Below are positions 1 to 6,454 of a DNA stretch of 7,966 nt, in pieces (positions within the stretch are counted from its first letter, which is position 1; the number at the start of each line of letters is the position of its first letter). The translations under genes were made by a program, and so were the position numbers. The notes below the pieces were generated by a model. That model did not search any database and had not been told where the DNA came from. It saw nothing but the letters and a program-made list of their open reading frames with translations. The DNA comes from Clostridiales bacterium. Its GTDB lineage: Bacteria; Bacillota; Clostridia; Lachnospirales; JAITVM01. The DNA is taken from the NCBI GenBank assembly GCA_031285815.1, contig JAITVM010000253.1, positions 1 through 7,966 on the forward strand, given 5' to 3'.

Positions 1-1130
1 AATATGCCTTTCTTAGACATAGCGCCTATGCCTGCAAAATAACTTAATGGTACCGATAATACAAGCGCGCATGGGCAAGATATAACTAAAAATACAAGCG
101 CCCTGGAAACCCATAAGGAAAATGGCTCTGATAATATAAAAGGTACAATAAATGCAATTATAGCCGCAAGCGAAACTACAACAGGTGTATATATTTTAGC
201 GAAGCCAGTAATAAAATTCTCAGTAGCTGATTTTTTAGAACTTGCATTCTCTACTAGCCCTAAAATTTTAGAAACTGTTGATTCGCCAAAACCTTTCGCC
301 ACTTCGGCAACCAGCACACCATTAATATTTATGCCGCCTGATAAAATACTATCACCAATACCAACATTTAGCGGTATACTTTCACCCGTAAGCGCTTTTG
401 TGTCAATAGAAGAGCTGCCTTTAACGATAATTGAGTCAAGTGGTATTTTTTCGCCAGGCTTAATTAAAATCAGGTCCCCTATTTTTACGTTTTCAGGCTT
501 TTCCTTTTTTGATTCATCTGACCCGCTAATAATTATATTAGCATAATCAGGCCTTATATCCATCAATTCTTTAATTGAGTTGCGCGACCTATCAACAGCC
601 ATATCCTGAAAAGCTTCCCCTATTTGGTAGAAAATCATAACGGCTACGCCCTCAGAATATTCGCCAATCAAAAAAGCACCGACAGTTGCTAAACACATTA
701 AAAAGTTTTCATCCATAAACTGCCCGCTAAAAATATTTTTGATAGCCCGCCATAATACCTCATAACCTATAATAAAGTACGAGGTTAAAAACATAATTAA
801 CGAAACAGCCGGCCCCGGTTTAAATAAAATAGCTAATATAAAAATTGCTATGCCTAAAATAACCCTTATGATTTTAAATTTATTAAACCCTTCAAGGGCT
901 AGCGCCTTATCCTCCAGGACTTTTACATCAGGCTCTAGGTTATTGACTATTGCTTTTATTTCATCCAGCACTTGGCTGGAATTTTTATCATCAAGTAAAT
1001 TAAAACTTAATGTCTTTTGGATAAAATTAAGCGAAACACTATTTATATACGATATAGATTTAACACGTGTTTCGATTTTATTTGCGCAGTTCGCGCAATC
1101 AAGCCCCTCTAAATAATATTTCTTTTCCAT
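1..1130 (-). CDS. Heavy-metal-translocating P1B-type ATPase (CadA/ZntA-like), N-terminal part, cut by the window edge
   Basis: An ATP-driven pump in the cytoplasmic membrane that exports soft or divalent metals, most likely Zn2+/Cd2+/Pb2+. ATG at 1128-1130 follows a GAGGGGG-type ribosome site; 376 residues are visible and the frame is still open at base 1. In order: one heavy-metal-associated domain with the metal-binding pair C12/C15 in DCANCA; the first membrane helices (about residues 85-150, including EGVAVMIFYQIGEAFQD followed by DRSRNSI); the actuator domain with TGES at 248-251; and the membrane metal-site motif SCPCALV with C352 and C354, followed by SVPLSYFAGIGAMSKKGI. The phosphorylation DKTGT motif and the nucleotide-binding domain lie beyond the edge. 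CPC with a DCxxCA-type N-terminal domain and the GIGAxSKKGI stretch fits the Zn/Cd/Pb branch better than the Cu branch, but the substrate is inferred. It has its own promoter (1178-1206), so it is probably a separate unit from the peroxidase gene behind it. Confidence 0.95.
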   Translation of the reverse strand, partial: MEKKYYLEGLDCANCANKIETRVKSISYINSVSLNFIQKTLSFNLLDDKNSSQVLDEIKAIVNNLEPDVKVLEDKALALEGFNKFKIIRVILGIAIFILAILFKPGPAVSLIMFLTSYFIIGYEVLWRAIKNIFSGQFMDENFLMCLATVGAFLIGEYSEGVAVMIFYQIGEAFQDMAVDRSRNSIKELMDIRPDYANIIISGSDESKKEKPENVKIGDLILIKPGEKIPLDSIIVKGSSSIDTKALTGESIPLNVGIGDSILSGGININGVLVAEVAKGFGESTVSKILGLVENASSKKSATENFITGFAKIYTPVVVSLAAIIAFIVPFILSEPFSLWVSRALVFLVISCPCALVLSVPLSYFAGIGAMSKKGI

Positions 1131-1148
1131 AGCTTCCCCCTCATAAAG

Positions 1149-1171
1149 TTGACCAGTTGTTCAATCGTTCA
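1149..1171. promoter_or_regulatory. Possible repressor operator at the ATPase transcript start
   Basis: Immediately downstream of the -10 box is a cluster of short repeats. GTTCA-ATC-GTTCA is a direct repeat on the plus strand (1159-1171). It overlaps an imperfect dyad, TTGACCAG/TTGTTCAA (1149-1164, 6 of 8 positions paired). Metal sensors of the ArsR/SmtB family often bind TGAA/TTCA-containing dyads at or just after the -10 box of metal-ATPase genes, so position and composition fit. The match is imperfect and no regulator gene lies in the window. Confidence 0.3.
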
Positions 1172-1177
1172 TTTATT

Positions 1178-1206
1178 ATTATATTACTTTTTATTTTAGA
1201 AATCAA
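1178..1206 (-). promoter_or_regulatory. Probable sigma-A promoter of the metal ATPase gene
   Basis: On the minus strand there is a -35 box TTGATT (1201-1206), a 17-nt spacer and a perfect -10 box TATAAT (1178-1183). This predicts a transcript start near 1171, giving a leader of about 40 nt before the ATG at 1130. The 17-nt spacing argues against MerR-type activation, which typically uses a 19-20-nt spacer, and leaves repression as the likelier control. Confidence 0.7.
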
Positions 1207-1283
1207 TAATTTTTTTGTTTTTTTAATTATAAATATTTGGCAGCAAGGGCCATTGCATTACTAAAGCAATTTATTGCCTAAAT

Positions 1284-1333
1284 AAAAAAAACCATTATTG
1301 AAACCGCATATAAAAATACGGAACCAATAATGG
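1284..1333 (-). terminator. Rho-independent terminator of the peroxidase gene
   Basis: CCATTATTG (1292-1300) pairs perfectly with CAATAATGG (1325-1333). Inside that 9-bp stem are a 3-nt internal mismatch and a further CCG/CGG pairing. Read on the minus strand, the hairpin is followed at once by eight T residues (1284-1291). There is no T tract on the other side, so it works in the minus direction only. It lies 31 bp beyond the stop codon of the peroxidase gene and separates that gene from the metal ATPase. Confidence 0.85.
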
Positions 1334-1363
1334 CTGGTTAAAATAATATAAATAATTTTAAGC

Positions 1364-1897
1364 CTACAAAAGCCCTTCAATATCCGCCTCAAGCGCTTCC
1401 GGCTTATATGCCGGCGAGTAGCGGCTACTAACATCCCCTTCTTTATTTATTAAAAATTTTTCAAAATTCCACTTTATATCCTCTTTCTTATTTACAAGTG
1501 TAAACATCTTCACCTTTTTTTCAAAAGATTTTTCTTCTTCGCCGCCCCGCCCTTCTGGCGCTTGGCTTTTAAGCCATACATATAGCGGGTCAGCGTTTTT
1601 CCCGTTCACGTCTATCTTCAAAAACCGTGGAAAAGTTGTGCCATGGTTCAGTGTACAAAATTGCTCTATTTCTTCATCTGACCCAGGGGCCTGGTTCAAA
1701 AACTGGTTGCAAGGGAAATCAAGGATCTCAAAACCCCTATCCTTATACTTTTTATACAAGGCTTCTAACGCATCATATTGCGGGGTCAAACCACATTTTG
1801 TCGCTGTGTTGACAATAAGAAGGGTTTTCCCTTTGTAACTGGACAGTGGTACATCTTCGCCTTTATTGTTCTTCACTATAAAATCATAAATTGCCAT
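1364..1897 (-). CDS. Glutathione peroxidase-family thiol peroxidase (Cys type)
   Basis: A cytosolic enzyme (177 residues, no signal peptide) that reduces hydrogen peroxide and organic or lipid hydroperoxides; members with this cysteine pattern usually take electrons from thioredoxin rather than glutathione. The catalytic C35 is in NTATKCGLTPQY. C63 is in FPCNQF, Q69 follows, and C81 (EQFCTLNHGTTFPRF) sits where the resolving cysteine of thioredoxin-type enzymes lies. W143 and N144 in WNFEKFL complete the catalytic tetrad. The catalytic residue is an ordinary Cys codon, so this is not a selenoprotein. About 20 extra residues (roughly 113-138, Glu/Lys-rich) precede the WNF motif, making it slightly longer than the usual ~160. 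ATG at 1895-1897 follows a perfect AGGAGG (1905-1910) with a 7-nt gap. It has its own promoter, leader hairpin and terminator, so it is probably monocistronic. Confidence 0.96.
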   Translation of the reverse strand: MAIYDFIVKNNKGEDVPLSSYKGKTLLIVNTATKCGLTPQYDALEALYKKYKDRGFEILDFPCNQFLNQAPGSDEEIEQFCTLNHGTTFPRFLKIDVNGKNADPLYVWLKSQAPEGRGGEEEKSFEKKVKMFTLVNKKEDIKWNFEKFLINKEGDVSSRYSPAYKPEALEADIEGLL

Positions 1898-1911
1898 TCC
1901 GTATCCTCCTA

Positions 1912-1930
1912 AAACGCTCTAAAAGCGTTT
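1912..1930 (-). promoter_or_regulatory. Perfect 7-bp inverted repeat in the peroxidase leader
   Basis: AAACGCT (1912-1918) and AGCGTTT (1924-1930) are perfect inverted copies separated by 5 nt. On the minus strand the repeat ends one base before the AGGAGG ribosome site, and it lies between the predicted transcript start (about 1943) and the gene. It could be a repressor operator or an RNA hairpin that affects ribosome access. The T-rich run beyond it lies on the plus-strand side, so it is not a terminator for the minus-strand genes. Confidence 0.5.
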
Positions 1931-1949
1931 ATTTTTAATTACTAAATTA

Positions 1950-1978
1950 ATAATACCCATACTATTTTTAAAAAACAA
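1950..1978 (-). promoter_or_regulatory. Candidate promoter of the peroxidase gene
   Basis: On the minus strand there is a -35-like TTGTTT (1973-1978, 3 of 6 consensus positions), a 17-nt spacer and a -10 box TATTAT (1950-1955, 5 of 6). It is placed correctly, about 40-45 nt before the ribosome site. The -35 is weak, which would suit an activated or stress-responsive gene, but AT-rich DNA yields such matches by chance. Confidence 0.45.
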
Positions 1979-2015
1979 CATATAATTAGTACAGCTTTAC
2001 TTTTTACAATTGTAC

Positions 2016-2954
2016 CTAAGAGCCTATAACCAATTTGTTAATCTGGGAGCCTATTGACTCAAGCTTTTCTTTTTCGGCCCCTTTCAATCTAATTAGTTTG
2101 CCCATAACAGCTTCAACGTCATGTAGGGTTTTTTTAAAGCCCTCCTGGGTTTCATTAATTTTGCCCTGCATATACCAGTCGGCAATAAGGCCATCAAAAA
2201 AGAAATCCGCAAATTTAGCAAAACTGTTGATATCCATTTTAACTTCTTCAGAAATCTGGATATCAGCCAATTCTGCCCGGAAACCCATTAACAGGGATTG
2301 TACACGCTCAGCGGCTTTACCCGCATCATCTATGTGCGAATGTTTCATAACATCTGATATAAACCCTCCGCCAAGCATATCCCAAATGCCCCAGCCCTCT
2401 GCATCATCAAGGCTTTTTATAGCGCCTGTTAGTGTGGTTTTAACTTCACCCCCTACATTTATTGCCTCTTCTATTTCGCGCAAATTATTTTTGCTTTGCT
2501 CTAGCTGTGAATTAAGTGCCATAATTTCTTTGGCAGCATTATGCCTATCCCCCAATAAAAGCTGAAGCTTCTCATTATACAATCTATCATATACAGATTG
2601 TGAATTCATATACCTTAGTTTTTCAGCCTCAAGCCCGGATATCTTATTTTTTACATCCTCCAGCCCCTTAACCACCTGGTTATATTTAAGCTCCGCCCTG
2701 AGTGCTTCTTGGCGCCCTTTTTCTGCCCTTTCTTCCAGCCTGCCGATTACTGATAAAAATATTGACGAGATACTTCTATTAGTTATTTTTTCATATCCCT
2801 TATTTTCTTTTTCAAGGCTGGCTTTAGCCAATTCAAATTTATCTAAAAGCCCACGCCGCTCTTCTTCAAGCGAACCTAACATAGCCTCTATTTTCCTTAA
2901 CCGCAGCACATCCTGCTGGTTTTGGGCAAGCTGTTTATTTATTTGTTCATACAC
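2016..2954 (-). CDS. Uncharacterised coiled-coil protein with a Gly/Trp motif, downstream of addB
   Basis: I do not recognise a named family. The 312 residues have no signal peptide or membrane segment. Residues 1-55 and about 70-165 are Glu/Lys/Leu/Gln-rich heptad-like coiled coil, split near residues 58-72 by a short hydrophobic stretch (SISSIFLSVIGRL). Residues 187-201 hold an unusual motif, GWGIWDMLGGGFISD, followed by KHSHIDD (204-210). The rest (about 211-308) is again helical and charged. I have an impression of similar Trp/Gly motifs in uncharacterised Firmicutes proteins, but cannot assign a function. The GTG start at 2952-2954 is chosen because AGGGGG (2962-2967) lies 7 nt upstream and the protein begins directly with coiled coil. 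Only 14 nt separate it from the addB stop codon, and its ribosome site lies in that gap, so co-transcription with addB is likely. No clear terminator follows. Confidence 0.85.
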   Translation of the reverse strand: MYEQINKQLAQNQQDVLRLRKIEAMLGSLEEERRGLLDKFELAKASLEKENKGYEKITNRSISSIFLSVIGRLEERAEKGRQEALRAELKYNQVVKGLEDVKNKISGLEAEKLRYMNSQSVYDRLYNEKLQLLLGDRHNAAKEIMALNSQLEQSKNNLREIEEAINVGGEVKTTLTGAIKSLDDAEGWGIWDMLGGGFISDVMKHSHIDDAGKAAERVQSLLMGFRAELADIQISEEVKMDINSFAKFADFFFDGLIADWYMQGKINETQEGFKKTLHDVEAVMGKLIRLKGAEKEKLESIGSQINKLVIGS

Positions 2955-2961
2955 AGTACAA

Positions 2962-2967
2962 CCCCCT
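2962..2967 (-). promoter_or_regulatory. Ribosome binding site that decides the GTG start of the coiled-coil gene
   Basis: AGGGGG on the minus strand lies 7 nt before the GTG at 2952-2954 and just after the addB stop (2969-2971). No ATG in the same frame lies nearby, and the ATG at 2948-2950 is out of frame and soon meets a stop. GTG is therefore the best start. Confidence 0.6.
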
Positions 2968-2968
2968 T

Positions 2969-5900
2969 TTAAAACTGGTCAATCAAAACTTTTTTAAATA
3001 CATTATATTTATTCTGCTGGCCACTAGCACCTATTTGGCAAATAGCTTTATATTCACAATAATCGCAGCCAGTCTTGTCACCTTTTTTATATGGCCATAC
3101 ATCTATATTGCCCTTAAAAATTTCTTCTGCAAGCATTTCTATGCGTTCATTTATATGTGCCATTATATTTTCGAATTCGCTTAGTGTCGCAACCGAAGAA
3201 GACGCAGTAAAATCCAAGCCCTTTTTTAACCCAACCGGTATTATTGGGCTGTCGCCATCAATTTCATTATCCATCGCCGAAACAACATGCATGTCTTTTA
3301 AAACAAGGCCATCTAAACGGTACTCTTTTAATTTTAAGGCCTCTAACGTTTCATAGACAACATCATTATAATCTAAAATTGGGTCATTGATGCTAAAATA
3401 AAAAACCCCGCCAGGCAATATTTTTAGGTTCCGGTTATTAAAAGCCTGTGGTGCATTTTTAATAAATGCATCAAGGTATAATAAAATCTGAAACTGCATG
3501 CCATAATAAATATCAGTCAAATCAAATTCTGTACCGCCTGACTTATAATCAATAACTTTTATATAACGGGCACCGTCGTAGTCGTAAAAATCAACCCTGT
3601 CTATCCTCCCTGTTATATATATCCGATTCCCGCCTTTTAATTCGATCACAATACCCGTCATCGGCGTATTAAATGAAAACTCCAGCTCATCTGCCAGCGG
3701 CTCAAAGCTACCCTTTTTAATATGTTCCGAAAGGGCCCAAACAGATTCTTTCGAAATCCGTTTTATCCTTTTAAGTGCATATTTTAATTTTGCCGTGCTC
3801 GAAAATATTTCAGGTTTATCTTCCATAATTAATTCATCAACACAGCCCTCAACTATTTCGCTTATCTGCCTTTTGTTTACTTCCCTATAATTTAAGCCCG
3901 ATTGAACCAATGTTTTTGAAAAGCGCTCAATTACATTATGGAAAAGGCTGCCTAGGTCCATTTGGTTAATTTCAAACTGCTTCCGGTTTTTTGCCGTTAA
4001 GCTATATTTTACAAAATAGGAAAATGGGCATTTAACAAAATGCTCCAGCCTGGTTACCGATGTAACAAGTTCTTTCCCATGCAATTTATAAGCAGGCCCT
4101 TCTTTTAAATATTTTGGGTTTTGTTCAAAAAACAATAATTTTTCAATAAGTGAAAGCTTATCTTTATACAAAATATCTTTTTTGAAATAAGAATATACCT
4201 CTATATCCACAGGGTTTAACCCACCACCAGCAGAATATTTTTTTAAAGCCTTGCCCAAATACTCAAAAGCCGGTTTAGGCATATCCATATAGCCCCCTGC
4301 GCTGGATATAGACTCTGGTAGGCCAGGGAACAATTTTTTTACCCTGCGTATTACATTCGAAGGCTGTAGCGGTTTCCCTAACAAGGTCCCTATACTATAA
4401 GAAAACCACAAAAATCCGCTTGCCTTTGTAAAAGATTCGTATATCAAAAAATTTTCTTGCATAGTTTTATGTTTTGAATCTGGCTCAAGCTCAATACCCC
4501 TGTCTTTTAAAAGCTGCCTCTCATCATCTGTAATTAGCCCCTTTTCTTTTATAACAATCGGTATTTTGCCCTCATTAACCCCAATAAAAAACAGGGCCCT
4601 GACCTCCGGCAATTTAGTCCTTTTATAATCGCCAATAATTACGCAATCTATAGACGGCGGTATGATGCTCATTTCAATTTCTTCTAAGCCAGCATCCAGA
4701 ATTTTCCCAAACTCTTTTAAAGTTGTTTTCTCATCGCCTAATATTTCAACCATTTTATCAAGCATGCCGGTAACCTTTGGCCAAATCTGCTTATGCTGCC
4801 TCAAAATCACACTATTTTTGTCATCTATCGCAAGTATCCAATTTTCAAGGGTCTTCGTAACTTGCAAGGCTTCCAGGGCTTCATATATTTTTAAACAAAA
4901 ATCTTTTATACTGAGCACAGTATTATATTTAAGCCCATTTGTAAATTTGCCAACAGCATTTAAAAAGGCATCCCGGGTTTCATGTATAGCCACTTCGTCA
5001 TATAACCCATCATTAAACCCATACTTCCACCTTTTTAATTGCCATTTGTAGCCCCTTACCCCATTAGCCAGCACATAATTTTCTAACATATCTATATCAT
5101 CCATAGCTATCGGGGCCATATTTGTTTTTAAAAACCTGAATACGCCTTCATAAGAAAAATTACTGACAACAACCTCAACCAGCGAGCGGATAAGCTCAGT
5201 AAGTGGGTGTGATAAAATATCCGAGCTTGCGTCAAAAAAGCAAGGGATGTCATATGAAAAAAAAGTGTTCCGTATTATACGTTCGTTTTCCTCTACAGAA
5301 GCAGTAACAACTGCTACCTCACGGTAACGGTAACCGCCATGCTTAACTAATTCATGGATTCTTTTTGCGGTTTCAGAAATTTCAGAATATATATTTTGGG
5401 CTTTAAAAATTTCTATATCCGGGCAGGCCCCTTCAAATGGTTCACTATCAAATTTGAAATAATTACTGGACAAAAAATCCAGCCCGATATTATTTTTATG
5501 GCGCCAATTATCTTTTAAAAATATTGGGTTTTCAATTTTAATATTATTTTCTTTAGCCAGCTTTGTTATTTTGCTAATTGTCAGCTTCGTTTCATAATAT
5601 GGGTCATAGGCTTTTATAAAATCAAATGTATACCTGCCAGAATTTGTGTTCATGCAGACGTTTACATCTATACAATGTTTGATTAGTTTTTCTATTACTT
5701 TATATTCTTGGGGGTTGAAATTGTTAAAGTTATCTATCCATATAATAGCCCCCTTCAAATATTCGGAATGCTCAATCAAGCCACTTAGTATATCTAAGGT
5801 TTCATCTGCCGATATATATTTTTCATGTATATAATCAGTAAACCCTTTGTATATTTTATATATGTCGTTCAATTTTAAAAAAAGGTTTTCTCTGTCTTTT

Positions 5901-6328
5901 ACGGAATCTAAATACCCAAGCAGCTTGTCCGCACCAATATTGAAGCGATAAAATTCTGATACCATATCACTTAAATTTTCCATAAACCCTTGTTTATTAG
6001 AGGAGCCGGCAAAATACCTAAGCCCATCTTTAATGGTTAACACAATTTTTCTAAGCAGCATTATTTTTCCATCCTGCTCTAATATTTTAACCCCGGATTT
6101 ACCCAGCTCCTTAAATAAATGAAATGCCAAACGGTTAAAACTGAGGACCTGGCATTTAATTATAGCGCCGGTTGAAAGCCTGACCAGCTTATTTTCAGAT
6201 TCTAATGTGAACTGTTCGGGGACAATCAAAACCAAGTTTTTGCCACCGAAATTACTTTTCATAATTTCTTCTAAACACAAGCTTGTTTTGCCGGTGCCCG
6301 TACTCCCTAAAATATATCTCAAGCCCAA
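2969..6328 (-). CDS. addB: AddB: ATP-dependent helicase/deoxyribonuclease subunit B
   Basis: Subunit of the AddAB helicase-nuclease, which processes double-strand DNA ends for RecA-dependent recombination in Firmicutes. The 1119 residues are close to the ~1160 usual for AddB. The Walker A motif GSTGTGKT is at residues 8-15, followed by the AddB-typical VPEQFTLESE. The nuclease domain is intact: GRIDRVD (D910, D913), VIDYKSG (D927, K929) and QILLY (Q947, Y951). Four cysteines for the 4Fe-4S staple are present: C767 in KCPFSYF, then C1088, C1091 and C1097 (C-x2-C-x5-C). The spacing matches the Bacillus subtilis protein. I place the start at TTG 6326-6328, with AAAAGG 9 nt upstream, because Walker A then begins at residue 8 as in relatives; an upstream TTG at 6427 would add 33 atypical residues and no good ribosome site. 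Oddly, addA, the usual next gene, is absent here. Confidence 0.96.
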   Translation of the reverse strand: MGLRYILGSTGTGKTSLCLEEIMKSNFGGKNLVLIVPEQFTLESENKLVRLSTGAIIKCQVLSFNRLAFHLFKELGKSGVKILEQDGKIMLLRKIVLTIKDGLRYFAGSSNKQGFMENLSDMVSEFYRFNIGADKLLGYLDSVKDRENLFLKLNDIYKIYKGFTDYIHEKYISADETLDILSGLIEHSEYLKGAIIWIDNFNNFNPQEYKVIEKLIKHCIDVNVCMNTNSGRYTFDFIKAYDPYYETKLTISKITKLAKENNIKIENPIFLKDNWRHKNNIGLDFLSSNYFKFDSEPFEGACPDIEIFKAQNIYSEISETAKRIHELVKHGGYRYREVAVVTASVEENERIIRNTFFSYDIPCFFDASSDILSHPLTELIRSLVEVVVSNFSYEGVFRFLKTNMAPIAMDDIDMLENYVLANGVRGYKWQLKRWKYGFNDGLYDEVAIHETRDAFLNAVGKFTNGLKYNTVLSIKDFCLKIYEALEALQVTKTLENWILAIDDKNSVILRQHKQIWPKVTGMLDKMVEILGDEKTTLKEFGKILDAGLEEIEMSIIPPSIDCVIIGDYKRTKLPEVRALFFIGVNEGKIPIVIKEKGLITDDERQLLKDRGIELEPDSKHKTMQENFLIYESFTKASGFLWFSYSIGTLLGKPLQPSNVIRRVKKLFPGLPESISSAGGYMDMPKPAFEYLGKALKKYSAGGGLNPVDIEVYSYFKKDILYKDKLSLIEKLLFFEQNPKYLKEGPAYKLHGKELVTSVTRLEHFVKCPFSYFVKYSLTAKNRKQFEINQMDLGSLFHNVIERFSKTLVQSGLNYREVNKRQISEIVEGCVDELIMEDKPEIFSSTAKLKYALKRIKRISKESVWALSEHIKKGSFEPLADELEFSFNTPMTGIVIELKGGNRIYITGRIDRVDFYDYDGARYIKVIDYKSGGTEFDLTDIYYGMQFQILLYLDAFIKNAPQAFNNRNLKILPGGVFYFSINDPILDYNDVVYETLEALKLKEYRLDGLVLKDMHVVSAMDNEIDGDSPIIPVGLKKGLDFTASSSVATLSEFENIMAHINERIEMLAEEIFKGNIDVWPYKKGDKTGCDYCEYKAICQIGASGQQNKYNVFKKVLIDQF

Positions 6329-6337
6329 TTTGACCAA

Positions 6338-6343
6338 CCTTTT
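6338..6343 (-). promoter_or_regulatory. Ribosome binding site that decides the TTG start of addB
   Basis: AAAAGG on the minus strand is 9 nt from the TTG at 6326-6328. It supports the short N-terminus (MGLRYILG) over the in-frame TTG at 6427, which lacks a comparable site and would place most of the intergenic region, including the candidate promoter, inside the gene. Confidence 0.6.
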
Positions 6344-6354
6344 AGCTTTTATTC

Positions 6355-6371
6355 TAAGTATATAATACTTA
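6355..6371. promoter_or_regulatory. Perfect 7-3-7 inverted repeat in the addB leader
   Basis: TAAGTAT (6355-6361), three bases, then ATACTTA (6365-6371) form a perfect dyad between the candidate addB promoter and its start codon. It is AT-rich, so an RNA hairpin would be weak. A protein-binding site is the alternative. Chance palindromes are common in AT-rich spacers, so its function is unproven. Confidence 0.35.
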
Positions 6372-6392
6372 ACCCAAAATTTAAACGAATAT

Positions 6393-6420
6393 TTTATACA
6401 AGATATTAATAAGATATAAC
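6393..6420 (+). promoter_or_regulatory. Candidate promoter of the FMN-binding-like gene, overlapping the addB promoter
   Basis: On the plus strand there is a -35-like TTTATA (6393-6398, 4 of 6), a 16-nt spacer and a -10 TATAAC (6415-6420, 5 of 6). The predicted start near 6427 leaves about 10 nt before the AAGGAGGG ribosome site. Its boxes overlap those of the opposing addB promoter almost exactly. Confidence 0.35.
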
Positions 6421-6422
6421 AA
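6393..6422 (-). promoter_or_regulatory. Candidate promoter of the addB operon
   Basis: On the minus strand there is a -35 TTGTTA (6417-6422, 4 of 6), an 18-nt spacer and a -10 TATAAA (6393-6398, 5 of 6). It predicts a leader of about 55-60 nt. The spacer is one base longer than ideal and the region is very AT-rich, so this remains a candidate. Confidence 0.45.
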
Positions 6423-6454
6423 CACAAAAAATATTAAGGAGGGCGGATTTAAAT

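Noticed and set aside
331..1116. Plus-strand open frames at 331-546 and 850-1116
   Set aside because: They are shadows of the minus-strand metal ATPase, whose frame carries TGES, the CPC motif and the metal-binding cysteines.
1240..1281. Weak inverted repeats (GGCA/TGCC, ATTGC/GCAAT) between the peroxidase terminator and the ATPase promoter
   Set aside because: Stems are at most 5 bp with unpaired stretches, which is no more than expected by chance. Nothing else is recognisable in this spacer.
1790..1797. Possible selenocysteine in the glutathione peroxidase
   Set aside because: The catalytic position (C35, TKCG) is a normal TGT cysteine codon with no in-frame TGA.
1627..1838. Plus-strand open frames opposite the peroxidase gene
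   Set aside because: They are antisense to the active-site-containing part of a clear peroxidase and have no ribosome sites of note.
1989..2015. GTACA/TGTAC inverted repeat and TACAATTGTA palindrome just after the coiled-coil stop codon
   Set aside because: The outer stem is only 5 bp with a 17-nt loop, is AT-rich and has no proper T tract, so I do not call it a terminator.
2035..2565. A 176-codon open frame on the plus strand
   Set aside because: It lies wholly antisense to the coiled-coil gene, whose reading frame has consistent coiled-coil character and a good ribosome site. The antisense translation is Ser/Pro/Leu-rich and resembles no known protein.
3075..5834. Plus-strand open frames at 3075-3356, 4662-5051 and 5646-5834
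   Set aside because: All are antisense to addB, a clearly recognised gene with conserved motifs along its length, and are best explained as by-products of its codon use.
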